64,000 nt of DNA from Stichopus chloronotus (GCA_021234535.1 CM037835.1:7006001-7070000), one strand, 5' to 3'. Numbered from the stretch's first letter, positions 37,228 to 49,800 are shown. A program made the numbers and translations. Notes: generated by a model not told the origin, from the sequence alone.

Positions 37228-39050
37228 CAGTGGCGGATCCACGGGGGGGGGGGGGAACCCGGTCACGTGCCCCCCTTTTGTGAAGTGCAAAAAAAAATGG
37301 TAACCACGCGAACCACCGCCAGCCTGGTACCCCTTCCCCTTTCCCCCTCCTGCACCAAGTCATATTTTCTGTTTGCAGTAATATAATTTTTCTAAAACTT
37401 ATGTAAAAGCGTTCACTATTATCAGATGAAATCCCAAAAGAATAGCCTACGCATTGTCTGTATGAGAATAGGCTATAATGAGCTTTTGTGTGTATGTAGA
37501 ATGGCACGCGCGACGTGCTATTCATCTAATTGAATGGATTTCCTGTGTGTGCGGCACATGGCAAGTTTACTGCATATACATGCAGATGTTCAAGCCATCA
37601 ATGTAACATAACAACAGCAGTGATTTTTCGATCGTTACTTAACATTGCGCAGTTGTTTTGAAGAGTCTGAAAATGTCTTTTAATCTAAGTGAGGAGGGTA
37701 TAATCCCTAGGAAACAGAGAAAAATAGAAAGAAGATGAGACCCACTTTAAGTCTGTCTTTCAGTCTTGTTTTGACATGTGTAGAAGCATTAATATTGAAC
37801 CTTCTATCCCGAAACTGGCTTCAAGACAAATGCATAGGGAGAACCATCCTTCCTCTTCAGTGAGTGATTATTACAAGCGTTCAGTGTTTTTTCCATTTAT
37901 TGATTTTGTTTTATCACAGTTTGATTCCAGATTTGGCAAACATCACCAAACTGCCAACTCCCTCAGTGCCCTAATTCCTGCCTACTTCACTAGGACAAGG
38001 TTTGAAGATATGATCCCTCGTCTGCAACTGTATGAAAGTTTTATATCTGGGGACAAACTTGACGATATCCATGATTACAAGACTGAATGCGACCTATGGA
38101 GGAAGAGATGGGAGAGTTGGGATGAACAAAAACTTCCCAAGAATGTTACTGACACTATGCCACATTGTAGTGAAAATTACCCAATCACCAAGACTTTGCT
38201 TCAGATTTTTGCAACAATACCCGTCTCATCTGCAACATGAGAGAGATCCTTCTCCACATTGAACATTCTTAAAAGCTACAGGAGATCTACAATGGAGGAA
38301 AATCGGTTGAATGGACTGGCAAAACTATACTTTCACAGAAATTTGACAGAAAATCCAAAAGAAGTCATTGCAGCAGTTACAGATATATTTGCAAGAAAAA
38401 TGAAGAGGAGGACAGACTTCCTTTTGTAGGCCCCGACTACTGACCCTGATACCAAGAAACACACACAGATAGGATTAACAAACTTTTTCCTATTTTCTCA
38501 AAATACATTTTTTTCTTCTAATTCTTTTTCAATGATGATGGTGTTGGTATTGTTGACATGATGATGCAATGCTAATGTGATGGTAATGATAATCACAAAA
38601 TATATATAGGCCTACTGTAGGCCCTCGTGCTTTTGAGAAAGGAGGGAGTAAATTGGTGGATTGGTAAATTAAGACTTGTTTCTAAGGGTTGAAAATAGCT
38701 CAGCGATAATATTGCCTCATTCTGGGCCCCTGAACTGTATCTATGAGCCCCCAAAATTGAAAAAAGGTTCAAAATATCTAATTGCACTATTAAAACTACC
38801 ACAAAGCACTCTTTTAGGTTAACTTAAAAGCATTAAAATAATGGAAAATCGCAGAGCTTCCGGGGGCTTCGCCCCCTGGACCCCCACTGGGGCTTTGCCC
38901 CTGGACCCCACCAGGGGGCCGACAGCGGGCTCCTGGACCCCACGCCTGCAGGCGCACGCTCCGCGTAGGGGGTGCCGCGACACTCCTAACCTCCTCATTC
39001 ACAACATTGTGCCCCCCCCCCCCCATTCAGAATTTCTGGTTCCGCCACTG
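37228..39050 (+). mobile_element. complete but inactive hAT transposon, 1823 bp
   Basis: The terminal repeats begin CAGTGGCGGATCCA on the left and CAGTGGCGGAACCA (inverted) on the right. The target duplication TTCACAAG lies at 37220-37227 and 39051-39058. A G13 run sits just inside the left end and a C13 run just inside the right. The interior holds a truncated, stop-bearing transposase (37728-38429) and a GGGGCTTCGCCCC-type GC-rich block at 38855-38975. At 1.8 kb it is shorter than autonomous relatives and has lost its 5' coding part. Confidence 0.93.
37728..38429 (+). pseudogene. hAT transposase C-terminal part, one in-frame TGA in the dimerisation motif
   Basis: The frame is open from 37728 to a TGA at 38238-38240, then open again for 62 codons to TAG at 38427-38429. 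Before the stop are FGKHHQTANSLSALIPAY and other blocks typical of the ZMYM1 / THAP0-like hAT proteins. After it comes ERSFSTLNILKSYRRSTM, then RLNGLAKLYFHR, the C-terminal hAT dimerisation domain. In relatives the stop position is a Cys (the ATCERSFS motif), so a single base change explains it. The BED/zinc-finger N-terminus and first catalytic region are absent. It cannot make active transposase. Confidence 0.9.
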
Positions 39051-39196
39051 TTCACAAGTATCTATGCTCCTTTAAGGTACAGAGAGTGCCAACATCTTTT
39101 AACGGACCGACAGAACGGGTTGCTATATTGGAGCTTGCAAAGTAAACTTGCCACTTGAGTATAGTGCAAAGTTGTTATTTTTATTTTTTATCGCTC

Positions 39197-40165
39197 CCAC
39201 TCTAATCGCAACGTAATTAAGTATGCCGATGATGTCACGGTTTCTTGCAACATTAGTAAAACCACACATAGGAAAGATCAAGAAGATTATCAAGGTTTCA
39301 TTTCTAAACTTGTGAGCTTGTGTGAGAGGAAAAATTTCCTTTCAATTCCAAAGAAATCGAAAGAAGTCTTGTTTGAAAATATTAATATCAGGTATAAAGG
39401 TTTATTGAATGTAAGAGAAGAGAAAGCTGTAATCCATGACTCGTGCGTTGAACGTACCGCACACAATATATGTATTTAGGAGTCTGTATTGACAATAGAT
39501 TAACTCTTACCAACCATATTTCGAGGGTGCTATCAAAAGTGTAATGCACTGTTTTGACGTTAGCTTGCACTGTTGCATACTTTTCCGGTATAAGACAAAC
39601 GAAAGAGTGTATAGGGCGTTCATATGGCCTACCCTAGCTGTAAGCATGCTCCAGTATCCATGGTATTATTTTGTGCAGGTTATACAGACAAGAATAGAAT
39701 TAGAGGTTTTCTTAAGTTTTGTGCAAAAATCTTTAGGCTTAATTATGAAAAACTTGTTTAAAAGATTAACGAAGCAGTCAGGAGTGACTTTAGAAGACTT
39801 GCAAAATGTATTCAAGCTAATGAGTGTCATCCTTAATTGAACTTAATTATCTGTGCAATAAAACAAACGATATATAATTTAAGAAATCCAAATATAACTC
39901 AAAGTTTGAGAATATTACTTTTTAAGAATTCCTTTATTTACAAAGCAGCCTTTCTTCAAAAGGGTTTATTGGACCAATTTTTTTGTCTTTTCTCTTACAA
40001 CTTTTACGGTGCGTTTTGTATTTTTATGTTTTCTTTCTTTGCTTAATCTTCTAAATTTTTGCTTGTCTTAACCTTTTGCTTCTTTAAATGTTATATATAT
40101 TTCATCCTGTTTACAAATTTGTGAAATTTTTTTTACTGGAATAAAGAATGGATGAATGAATTTTG
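39197..40165 (+). pseudogene. second non-LTR reverse transcriptase fragment, frameshifted
   Basis: From about 39197 the plus strand reads NRNVIKYADDVTVSC, with the catalytic YADD at 39222-39233. After about 95 codons a frame change near 39470 leads into YLGVCIDNRLTLTNHI, the following RT motif. Further shifted frames to about 39840 give YRAFIWPTL and FLKFCAKIFRL-like segments. An AATAAA (40140-40145) and a GAATGGATGAATGAA tail close the element. It is 5'-truncated, starts just past the hAT element, and is a different family from the 31.6-kb RT. Confidence 0.8.
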
Positions 40166-40904
40166 CAACTTGGCTACCTTGATGTATTAAGAACAGTGGT
40201 TGGTGGAAAATAAACCTAGTCATCTTTACTTTCATTTCATTCCGGATGATGGTACTCATTGTAACAGCTTTACACAACCTAATGAACGGAACTTTAAGTA
40301 GTTTGGTAGAACTTGAACTCATTCTTGGGAGAATAAACTTATTTTTGCTAGCACAAGCTTATTTTGGTGATGATTTAACTTTTACAATATTCTGTGCCGA
40401 AATTTACATTTTTTTAAACACTCAAAATCGTGTATGTTCTGTACTTCTTTTAAGCAATAGTTTGAAAAATAACTTAATTCTTGTAAGTGATCAATCAGTT
40501 TTGTGCTTTCTTTGCTCCGGACGCCGCTTATATATTGCAAGCATCTACTAGCGACTGATCCGAACGTGATACTTATGTCTGACTGAAAAACTCTGTCAGC
40601 AGAAAACTATGCAAATGTTTGGTATCACCCGTACCTAACCCTATAGGCATTCTGCTCCTATATAGTGCTAGGATAGTTTATGTCCATATTATGAATCCTA
40701 GTCCGATGGTGAAAACCAAGAGTATTCTAGGTCTATTGCCATGATGCTCCTAATCCTAAAATTATTTTAATTCCAAAACTGTGACGGTTGTTATCATATA
40801 CCAAGGCTAACCTATGTGGGACAAATTTCATACCGAAATATTTGAAAGACACAATGTTAAAAGACGGAAATAAATTACGAAAAGTTTTCAGTGCCATGCA
40901 AGTA

Positions 40905-41135
40905 AAGAGAGTAATTTGTTATTACAAATTTATACTTTGTTTTCACAAAATAATAATTTGCTATTGACAAATTATTAATTTATTACAAATTACGAATTAA
41001 TAATTTGTGATATTATAACAAATTAGTAATGGTTACTTAACCGCATGGCACTAATAGTCTTTGAGAGCACTGATGAATAGATGAATATGAAATAGCAATC
41101 CATTAATTTGTAATAAGAAATTAATAATTTTTACT
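40905..41135. repeat. AT-only inverted-repeat cluster (AATAATTTGTAATA)
   Basis: Both orientations of TTATTACAAATT and AATTAATAATTTG recur at least six times, giving overlapping potential hairpins. Nothing in it is coding. Confidence 0.7.
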
Positions 41136-43940
41136 TACATAACACTATGACGCTTTCGTACATTGGCAAGTGATATCGATATTTGTAAAGTAGAAAATAA
41201 ACCTGCTTCCAAAACAAAACCCTAAGGAAATAAATTCTCAATTGTCCGTGAAATAAAAGTTAACCAAACAAAGGATAACATGACACATATCGTGGAGTCC
41301 TTTCTGGACGTCATAATTTGATACTTTGCCAATGTTCATTCATGATGCAGGGAAAAGGTAACATTTTACCTGTAAAATTGTCAATATCTGATGAATTATT
41401 TACGAAATTTGTTGCTATTTCAATATTTTTAACACAGTCAACACAGTCAACATTAACACTGTCAACATTCCTAACTGTCTTTCTCATGTCACACAATCTT
41501 CAGAGAATTTTTGAACATAATTTTTGCAGAAAGAGCCGTCACAGCAAAAGAAAGGTGGCAAAACGCTCTCAGTAGCTACAGTACACAGAACCCTAGAAAA
41601 CAGGGCCATCTATATACCTGTATATGGGATCTGGAAGCAAATCGGATTCTTTTAATATTGAGAACCCAAGGAGCAAAACAGTAGCACAACTAAGATAATT
41701 CAAATGAATTATCTTAGTAGCAAAACAAGAATTGCGCCCTCTGTTATGCTTGTCCACATTGTTTACATTTCTGTGTTTGACACAACATGACCTTGTCGTT
41801 GAGCGGTTGTGTACACACGGCAACGTTACCTAGCTGTACTCATTCAATTGCGAAGAGCTATACAAACTTGTGGCGCGAGGTATTAACATAGGGGACAAAG
41901 CAGCGGGCAACCCAGACTCTTAGGTAATTACATTGTTCCCGTATCATTTGTGGGCATCATTGCCAACGAGGTTAAAAAAACGAGGTATGGTTATCTATAC
42001 ATTTTTGTTTTCAGGTTTGGTCAGTCTGTCTTCTAAATCGCAATTATTGTATTTTTGCTGTCTCTTACTAATGGTATGATCAAAAGACATCGCTCGTCGC
42101 GTAGCAGAATCCATCTTCTTCAACTGAATATTTTATCCATTGTTACGTTCACTCCAGTCTGAAGTAAGTCATTGTAATTTGTGTAGGTTGCATTTGTTCA
42201 TCTCAAGGACTACTTTATTCATCATAATAGGCTTTACACATTCTCAATCAGGTTGAATTCTTTCATAGGCCCTTTGACTTCTTTTGTGCGCTGTAAAGCT
42301 AGTCATCGATTTGTGTTTTGAAGTGAGGTACTTTACTTGTATTCATACGATCATAGACAGTCGGAGAGGGTGACCCAAATTCTATTGAATGGCAATGACC
42401 CGACATTTGTTTTTACCAATACCACTAAGTTAGTACTAGTGAGTATTTACATGATGCACTGCAGGTCCTGGCCAAAATTCAAATGACGATCATTAATTTT
42501 CCTGTTTTTTATACCTAAACGTAGACAGATTGCAATGAATTTGCCTGTTTATTAAAAGTAGCAGTCATTACTACAAGTTCATAATAATAGTGATATCAAA
42601 TTAAGAGTGGGAGCAAATCACTGTGCAGTGCTTAAGACTGGAGTTACAACTATTGGGTCTAAGTTAGATACAATACAGGCTGAACTTACAATTTCGGGAT
42701 TGCAGGAAAAGTACAGAAGGGTGCCCTTTGATTGTGGAGGCCTTTTGATTGGCATCTAGGATAACGTTCCATATAACAACCTTGGATTTATGAATTTCTT
42801 AAATGCACATTCAATGGCCGCCTTATTATACTGTATATGCGTTACTGCGGAATGATGTAAATAAAATTGTGCTAACTTATATTATTGTAAACATATGCTC
42901 AGTGAGTTAGTGTATTCTTTTATGAAAAGTCGGTAATTTATTCCAAACAATTTATTGTATTGTGTATGAATTTGAAACATAACTTTGCAGTGGCCATTCT
43001 CCTGAAAAGTTAGCAGTTTGAATTATTAAAATGTGATATATGTTGAAGTGCTGTATGCATGGCTTACAACTGAAGTTAATTCAGTTTGTACTTTTTAGGA
43101 CTAGACCAAATCTAGTCAGTGTTCTTTCTTGTCTTTAACCTCGTAAGACTCCATAATCCTTGCAGTTGAGGACATTTGCTTTTCAAAGCATTTTCTGAAG
43201 GACTTACTTTATTATGAAAAGGAAGGAAACTAATCTTGTTTTGAATTTACAACTGGTCTATGTACAATGTGCAGTTCATGTAAAGAAAGAATGGTTGCTA
43301 GTGTACGTATCCTTTGTATGGATGCATGAGTTGTCCCATTGGAAAGTCTGAACTTTTTAAAACCACCTCTGTTGTCTGCATGGCATATGTTCCTTTTGCT
43401 GAGCTTCCATTTAATAAGAGTCAATTTAGAAACTTGTAGGGTAGCTGTGGAAGATGTTTCAGTTTCAATCTATACTTAATATACATGTAATTCACAAACA
43501 GTCATGACTGTAAGGGTGCTACATTTGCAATCACTTTCCAAATATTACTTCAATTTTCCCGCTGTTGTTGTGCAGCGTGTCACCATGTTCCAAAAGTGTG
43601 ACGTGGCACATTCACCTGCAGTACGTGCTACGTGCTCTGTTCAGGTGCATGTGTGACCTCACGATGTGGGTGAATTTGCAATGACTTCCAAATGAGAAAA
43701 ACAGTTTTCAAACTTTGTTTTGGATTCTACATGTATTTGTTTTACTTCAGAATGGTGTCTCCTTGTTTGAAAAAGTGTATTTGAAGTAGGACTTTTCTGG
43801 AAGGCTGTGCAATGTCAATGGTTTTCTTTTAAGTGAAGTTTCCGCATTTTCTGCAAATGTCTCAACCTTGTAGGCTCTTATGAAAACCATTTGTTGAATA
43901 TGTCAACCTTGTAAGCTTTTTAATGAAAGCCATGAGGGTG
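41136..43940. other. intergenic or intron sequence, weak promoter-like stretch at ~41.75-41.93 kb
   Basis: CpG dinucleotides cluster modestly at 41790-41930, ending in a possible donor, CTTAG|GTAATT. A further donor-like CTGAA|GTAAGT is at 42164. These could be 5' UTR exons of an unidentified plus-strand gene. No coding match was recognised. Confidence 0.25.
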
Positions 43941-43942
43941 GA

Positions 43943-44045
43943 GGGTTGACTTGATGGTTTAGAGTGTCTGTCTTGAAATTATGAGGTCACGGGTGGAAAT
44001 TCCAGTAGAACCACTTGAAAATTTTCTCTAGACTCAAAGTTGCTT
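43943..44045 (+). ncRNA. degenerate tRNA-derived SINE head
   Basis: TTGATGGTTTAGAGTGTCTG resembles a pol III A box region. About 30 nt on, GAGGTCACGGGTGGAAATTCC-like sequence resembles a B box (GGTTCGANTCC) with changes in the TCG core. The layout matches tRNA-derived SINE heads. It does not fold into an intact tRNA. Confidence 0.5.
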
Positions 44046-44129
44046 AATAAAGTGGCTTACAGTGATGCTGACAGGGTTATTTGTTGATTTCAGTTTATTT
44101 AGGTTCCTGATGTAGGTTGCCTGGTACAG

Positions 44130-44330
44130 CATGTGGGCTAATGAGCTGGACAGTCCTCCACCCCTCCCAGCCCTTGTGAAAGTGTCCAAAGACTGGGGAA
44201 TACACCCTTGTCATTCAGGTGGTGATGTTAAATCTCAGTCCCAGGAGCAGGTTTGGGTTTGTATGGAACTGCTGCTTCACTCTTTGCTGATGTCAGAACA
44301 CTTATTAAAAAGAGCCTGTGAAATTCGTTG
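44130..44330 (+). CDS. possible coding exon of an unrecognised gene
   Basis: A 201-nt segment sits between CTGGTACAG (acceptor) and CGTTG|GTGAGT (strong donor). It is open in one frame, beginning with ATG at 44131 (MWANELDSPPPLPALV) and including ELLLHSLLMSEHLLKR, a helix-like leucine pattern. It enters and leaves in phase 2. I do not recognise the protein. Open frames this long also occur by chance here, so support comes mainly from the splice sites. Confidence 0.3.
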
Positions 44331-45095
44331 GTGAGTGACTGGTGTTCATCCATCATCAACTTGGTATAGAATCCTTGATGAGGCTTCTTCAGACTTCCTG
44401 ATCCTTAAAAGTTCAAATTCAGTCATGATACATGACAAAAATATGCATACTACAGGCGTATGTTGTTCCCGCCATTCTTTTATTCATTCTTAAGTCCATA
44501 CCTAGAGTATGCTCTTCTCATTTCAGTCTGTAAATTAATTGTTTTGTTTTGCTCCATCCCTTTAATGTGCAGGTTTACATACTACAGTCCCATATGTTAA
44601 CTGTTGTGTAAATTCTTAAGTTGCATAAGTAGGGCATTTTACAGTAAAAAAATTTCAGTAAAGTGCAATGAATATGACTGAAATCATGCAGCATGTTATG
44701 GAATGAAGATAAGCTTTGCCACAGCCCTAATAAGTGGAAACTAGGGCACAAAGTTTTGTGTTGATGTTATTCTGCATATTCACTTTTGCTAGCAAATATT
44801 GTTGTGGTACATAAAACCAAGGACATTGTAATTTAGTTGTGTGCTTTTTGTGTTCTCAAATCTTTTAAGTTCAAATCCTTCATCAGTGAAATAGTTGTAA
44901 CAGGGTCAAATTTTACTGTACATTGTAGGTTTGGAGGTAGTATCAAATGAGTAACACTGCTACATAGATTAATTCCATATTGTGTTTGTTGTTTTGTGAA
45001 AGGATCAATTGAGGCAAGAAAATACTGTATCGAATTTGAAATGTGTAATCAAAGAGTTAAAAAGTATTGATTTCGATGAAAAGAAAAACCTATAG

Positions 45096-45700
45096 ATGCG
45101 GTCATGGTTGTGTATGTGTGTGAAGGTGTGTGTGCGTGTGTGTGTGTTTGTGACACATATCTTGTTAACGAGATATCGTGAGAAAGGTAATTCCTTGAGT
45201 TCTCATACTTCATCTATGTATCATATCAAGAAAGAGAATGCTGAACATATTTTTGGTGGACACCATTGGTCATCTGAGGTCACAAGAGGTCAGACATTGA
45301 AAACATTGTTAACGTGATATTTCAAGGTACCTGTAGGAATCATGGCGGCTTTACCATGTAAATGCATTGTATCAAGTAGGAGGACCCTATTGTTTTAGGA
45401 GGAAGTCAGAGGTCACCAGAGGTCAAACACTGAAAACTAATGAACAAATGCATAATCTGTAGTGCTCACTGTGTCTCAAGATAGGAATCATAGAAACTTT
45501 TGATACTTAGCATTATAATGCATTACCTGATGAAGAAGAACATGATTAATTTTGGTACAGGTCAAAGGTCATCTAAGATCATATAGTGGAAACTTTGTTA
45601 ACATCTCATGGTAGACATATTAGAAATGTTTGATACTTTGGATGTAAATCTGCTAAATTAAGTAGAACTTTCATGCCTTTTGAGGAGGTCAAAGGTCACA
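45096..45700 (+). repeat. copy of the (GT)n/DR1 repeat family with several nuclear-receptor half-site arrays
   Basis: A GT microsatellite and GTTTGTGACACATATCTTGT are followed by three to four diverged subunits of about 130 bp, each with a CAAGA/TGATA-type block and AGGTCA motifs. Exact AGGTCAAAGGTCA occurs at 45559-45571 and 45686-45698. AGGTCA-N4-AGGTCA occurs at 45277-45292 and 45410-45425. It is non-coding. Confidence 0.8.
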
Positions 45701-46880
45701 TAATGTGCCAAATTCATGTCTCTAGAAGACCTTTTATGCATGATAGAACATGACGTGATATTCAGAAATATCATATTGGTTAGGATACGTTCCTCTCGAG
45801 AAGGCATAAACATGTAAGATGTCATGTTAGGACTGGCAGGTAAGCATGTAACACTGACTTTTGTTTCAGACATGAACTCATATGACAGTTATTTTGGGCA
45901 CATGCAGTAATGACCTTTGTGAGTATTCATAATGTGCCTGCAAGTGTCAGATTTTAATTGGTAATTGTTAGCTCATGCATACTTCATCTTTCTCATCGCC
46001 CAATTACAGATGAATCTTGTCAGTGTAATTTGTGCTCTCTCTGTTATGTCTAGCAGTCAGTTTCATTATTTCTGCAGCTTTTAGGTATCTTTCCCTTTAA
46101 TATGAAAGTGCATGTCATTATTTACCAGGAGGCGATTGTTTTGAGAGCAGTCAGAGGTCATTTGGTGTCAGCAGCTCTAGGTGAACTGCTTTGGTGATTT
46201 GATGAGATTATAATCATACTGTTATGTGTGTATGATAGCCTGTCAGTAGTCAGCAGCTGTGATTGTATGTGTTTTGTTAAATGAGGTTTCTCTCTATTGC
46301 TTGGATGAAGAAAAGCATGCCCATTCACAATAGGATTCGAATTTCAGGTTCAGGTAGGATAAAATACAGACATTTTGGTTGCTTTCACCCTTGATAATTC
46401 ACCATGATATATTAACTGGATCAGATCTGATAAACCACTGGAGGTGAACGCTTTGAACTCTCATTAATGATCAGACGAGAAGTAGTTGACAGTTCGCAAA
46501 TTGGTTTTCATTACCAAGAGGCAAGAGGTCCTAACTTCCTATGTGTACCTGCCAGCCTATACATACAGAGAACAGTTCATCCAGTGTATTGCTTCTCAAT
46601 TTGCTGTACAAAGTGGTCAAACTGCTAGCTGAAAATGTATGTATCTTTAGCAGGTTATGTTCACTTGTGAACTTGGGATCATCATCAAAGAGTTTAAGCA
46701 CTGAAAACTCCAAAAATTCTCAAAACTGCAACATTTGAAAGAGAAACGATCAATGCAAAGGTCATGATTATTTTGGGCCAGCATGATCCAATGATTGATC
46801 ACACGCAGAATTTTTTACCAGTGGTGGACTTAACCTAGCTGTACAGTGAATCATCATCTCCCAACCGACACGATGATCTC

Positions 46881-46898
46881 GGGGGGGGGGGGGGGGGG
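46881..46898. repeat. G18 homopolymer
   Basis: The longest pure G run in the window, in AT-rich sequence with no identified gene. Confidence 0.95.
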
Positions 46899-49800
46899 AA
46901 CTGCCACGTTCATAGAAAAGACGATGTAGAGCAGTTAATCAGACTTAGATCTGATCAACTGACTGCTTAAGATCAAGCATGAGAACCACCTTTTGCATAA
47001 GAAGATATATTTCATTGACAAGTGAAGGGGTTCTCAAATGAAAGGGAATACGTTTTCACTGCAGGCATTTTAAGCCCCCATGCCAATTTCTTGTTTTTTA
47101 ACTCAAGATATTGCATTGCTGTTTGAAGCAAGGATTCTCTGATCAAGAAAGATTTCCAGTTGCCTCATGGTTGCGAACCTGCCATGTAACAGTGGCAAGT
47201 TACTGCAAGTAATTCTTTGTTATTCTTAAAATTGAGAAAAATCTTGAAATTTGTTACCAGTAAAAAGTTAGATCTCATACACAGTGTCATAGGTTTACTG
47301 TTGAAATATTGTGCAAATTAAAGTCACATGCATCCTTGAAACTGTCACAATGTTTCTTTGAGGGCAGTCAAGATTGTAAAGAAATGAAAGCATAAACCAG
47401 TAGTCATCTTTCCTGTGTGACATCACAGATTTCATACAATGCAATATGGCATTTTGAAGTTTAGACATTACTTGGAAAATCCATAACTTTCAAACAGAAG
47501 ATGCTATTGAGATAGAGTTTTCACCAATAGAAAATGTTTCGAATTATTGCATAATGCTGTAATATCAATCTTAAGTGGCCAATCCTTAAATGAGTGTCTA
47601 GGAACTCCTGAAAATACTTATCACTAATTCATACTGCAGATGCAAAGCAAGTAACTTAAATCCCACAGAAAACAGACTCCAGCGTCAAAGCAGGATGTGC
47701 TGTTGTTGCTGCATTGCCATAGCACTGTACACCAAAGGCCTGACTATTCTTTTGACAGTTGTAAAAAGTTGTAGAAACTCCCTCACACTATGGTCTATGT
47801 GTCCAAATAGAGCCTTGTTTCCAAAGGAAATGCATTTGCATAGGAATTTTGGTTTGGTACTACATATTTTGCACGGGAGTGCAGTGCATTTTCCACAGTG
47901 TCCAGTTCCTCTAACTTTTTAGCGGAAAAACTAAATCACTCTTCATTCTGTCCGTAATTTGCACTGTAATCAATGAAATTTCTCGTGAAAGAAACATGGC
48001 ATAGATGTTACTTTCCAGATTGATATCAAATGGAAGAAAATGATGGACTTCTGGTGATAAATACTATCTTTTTCTTCAAACAGCACATCCTGCTTTAATG
48101 CCTGCAAGTGAGTTGCCTTGTTAGAAAAAAAAAAGTGTTGAAAAGGAGAGTTTAACTTGCGTATTTATGTGTTACATTTTGCAGTATAGTTACAACCCTG
48201 TTGCCATGGATACATGACATGCCATTTTAGCAGGCAAAAAAAGTAACAAGACAATTCAGCTACATGACCAAAAGAGCAAATTTATTATTCAATTCACAGA
48301 ATTTATTGGTTCAGGGTGTCGTCAAAATACTCTTCACGTTTGACACGCTGAGGGACAAACAGAAGAAATTTTTGGAGAGTTGTCGCCATTTAAGCTTACC
48401 AGTACATGTCTGAAAACAAAACCACCACTCTGCTTACAAAGTGAGGTTCAGCACTGTTGAACACAATTATTTGTTGCTTCATTTAATTATTTCACACTGA
48501 GGGATAATTTCCATTGATATTCTCGCGTAGGCTGTAAACAGTATATTTAACTTAGTTTTATAACTCTCTGTGGGCTGTCTTGGCCAGTAAACATGAAAAG
48601 CAGCTTATAGTAAAAACACACAACAAGCAATTTCTTCAGAAAAGGAAAAAGCACCTTTAAGCTGGTATTTGTAGTCAGTGCTCTTGCACAGAGCAATAAG
48701 TGGAAATTTTTGCAGCTCTTATGAGACATATGCACATGTTGTGGTTGACTAGTTTTTCTTGCATACCTCAGTTTCACAGGAAAAGACATACACTCTGCAA
48801 GTCCAGAGAGAGCTTTCACAATCGCAGTCTGTGTGAACGTGAATGTCGTTCACAATGCCAGACATTTTAGATCTGTGGCCATGATCAAAAGATACCATGT
48901 CATGGATAGCTGCCAGCAGGGGTGGCCTCCTCCTGATATTTGAAAACATGAAGGTCATAGCCTGTCTCCATTGTGTGTCTGCAATTCCTCGTATATCATA
49001 TCTTATGCTACCTTCATAGTTGTCTTTGTGAGTGTAAACCAGTCACAACAAGACAGTTGAATCTGTTTGTCATGAATTAAGCATGTACAGGTACTATGGT
49101 AAGGTGTCATTAATGGCTGCAGGAACCACCTGTGAGAATTTTAAGTATTTAAAGCTGCTTGATAAAAGATAAAATAGACTTTATCGTTGAAGAAAAACTG
49201 CAGTCACCCCAAACTGAATGAGCATACCCTTCTATGCTAAATCATGAATAGTTCATTACTGTGTGTTTGTTTTCATTCCAATCTCTGAACAGCATACAAA
49301 AACTACAAAACAAATACCACCTGTCTATAGTTTGTGGTGGTCTTTGATCCAAATCAGTAGAAGGAACAGCTGTGTACCCAATTTTGTGAAAAAAATGGCA
49401 AAATCCGATTTGGACTTCCAAATTTTATGTGAAATTTTCATAATTGAAAACTTACATTTCATGAAATCTGTGTTGCTATTCAAGATTATGGAGTGCCGCA
49501 AAAGCACGACACTGTACAATCTTTGCCATGAATGGTACAGCATTGTAACATAACTCAGTATGAAAATCATTTCAGCATGACAAAGTTCAATTAGAAAAAA
49601 ATTATAGATATTGCTTTAAAACTTAAATTCTCCTCAAAATGTCACACATGTCATGTTATAAGTTTGTACCTAACTATTTTGGAGTTAAAATATACCAGTG
49701 TCTACTGAAAACAAGTAGGAAAGTTCATGCAGTCTTTCGAAAACCTACAATCATATCCTAACATAGTGTATTTCCTATGCCCTCTCAATGATAATGTATT

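Noticed and set aside
45100..45150. GT-rich frame with CVKVCVRVCVFV peptide
   Set aside because: The translation comes from a microsatellite inside a repeat copy.
46556..46636. Leucine-rich 27-codon segment ending in GTATGT
   Set aside because: The phase does not fit the neighbouring exon candidate, and the only compatible acceptor is weak.
48767..48978. 70-codon minus-strand frame containing DIHVHTDCD, PHP-domain-like
   Set aside because: The single short motif lacks the other PHP metal-binding blocks, the acceptor is weak, and the plus strand is also open here. Not called as a PHP protein.
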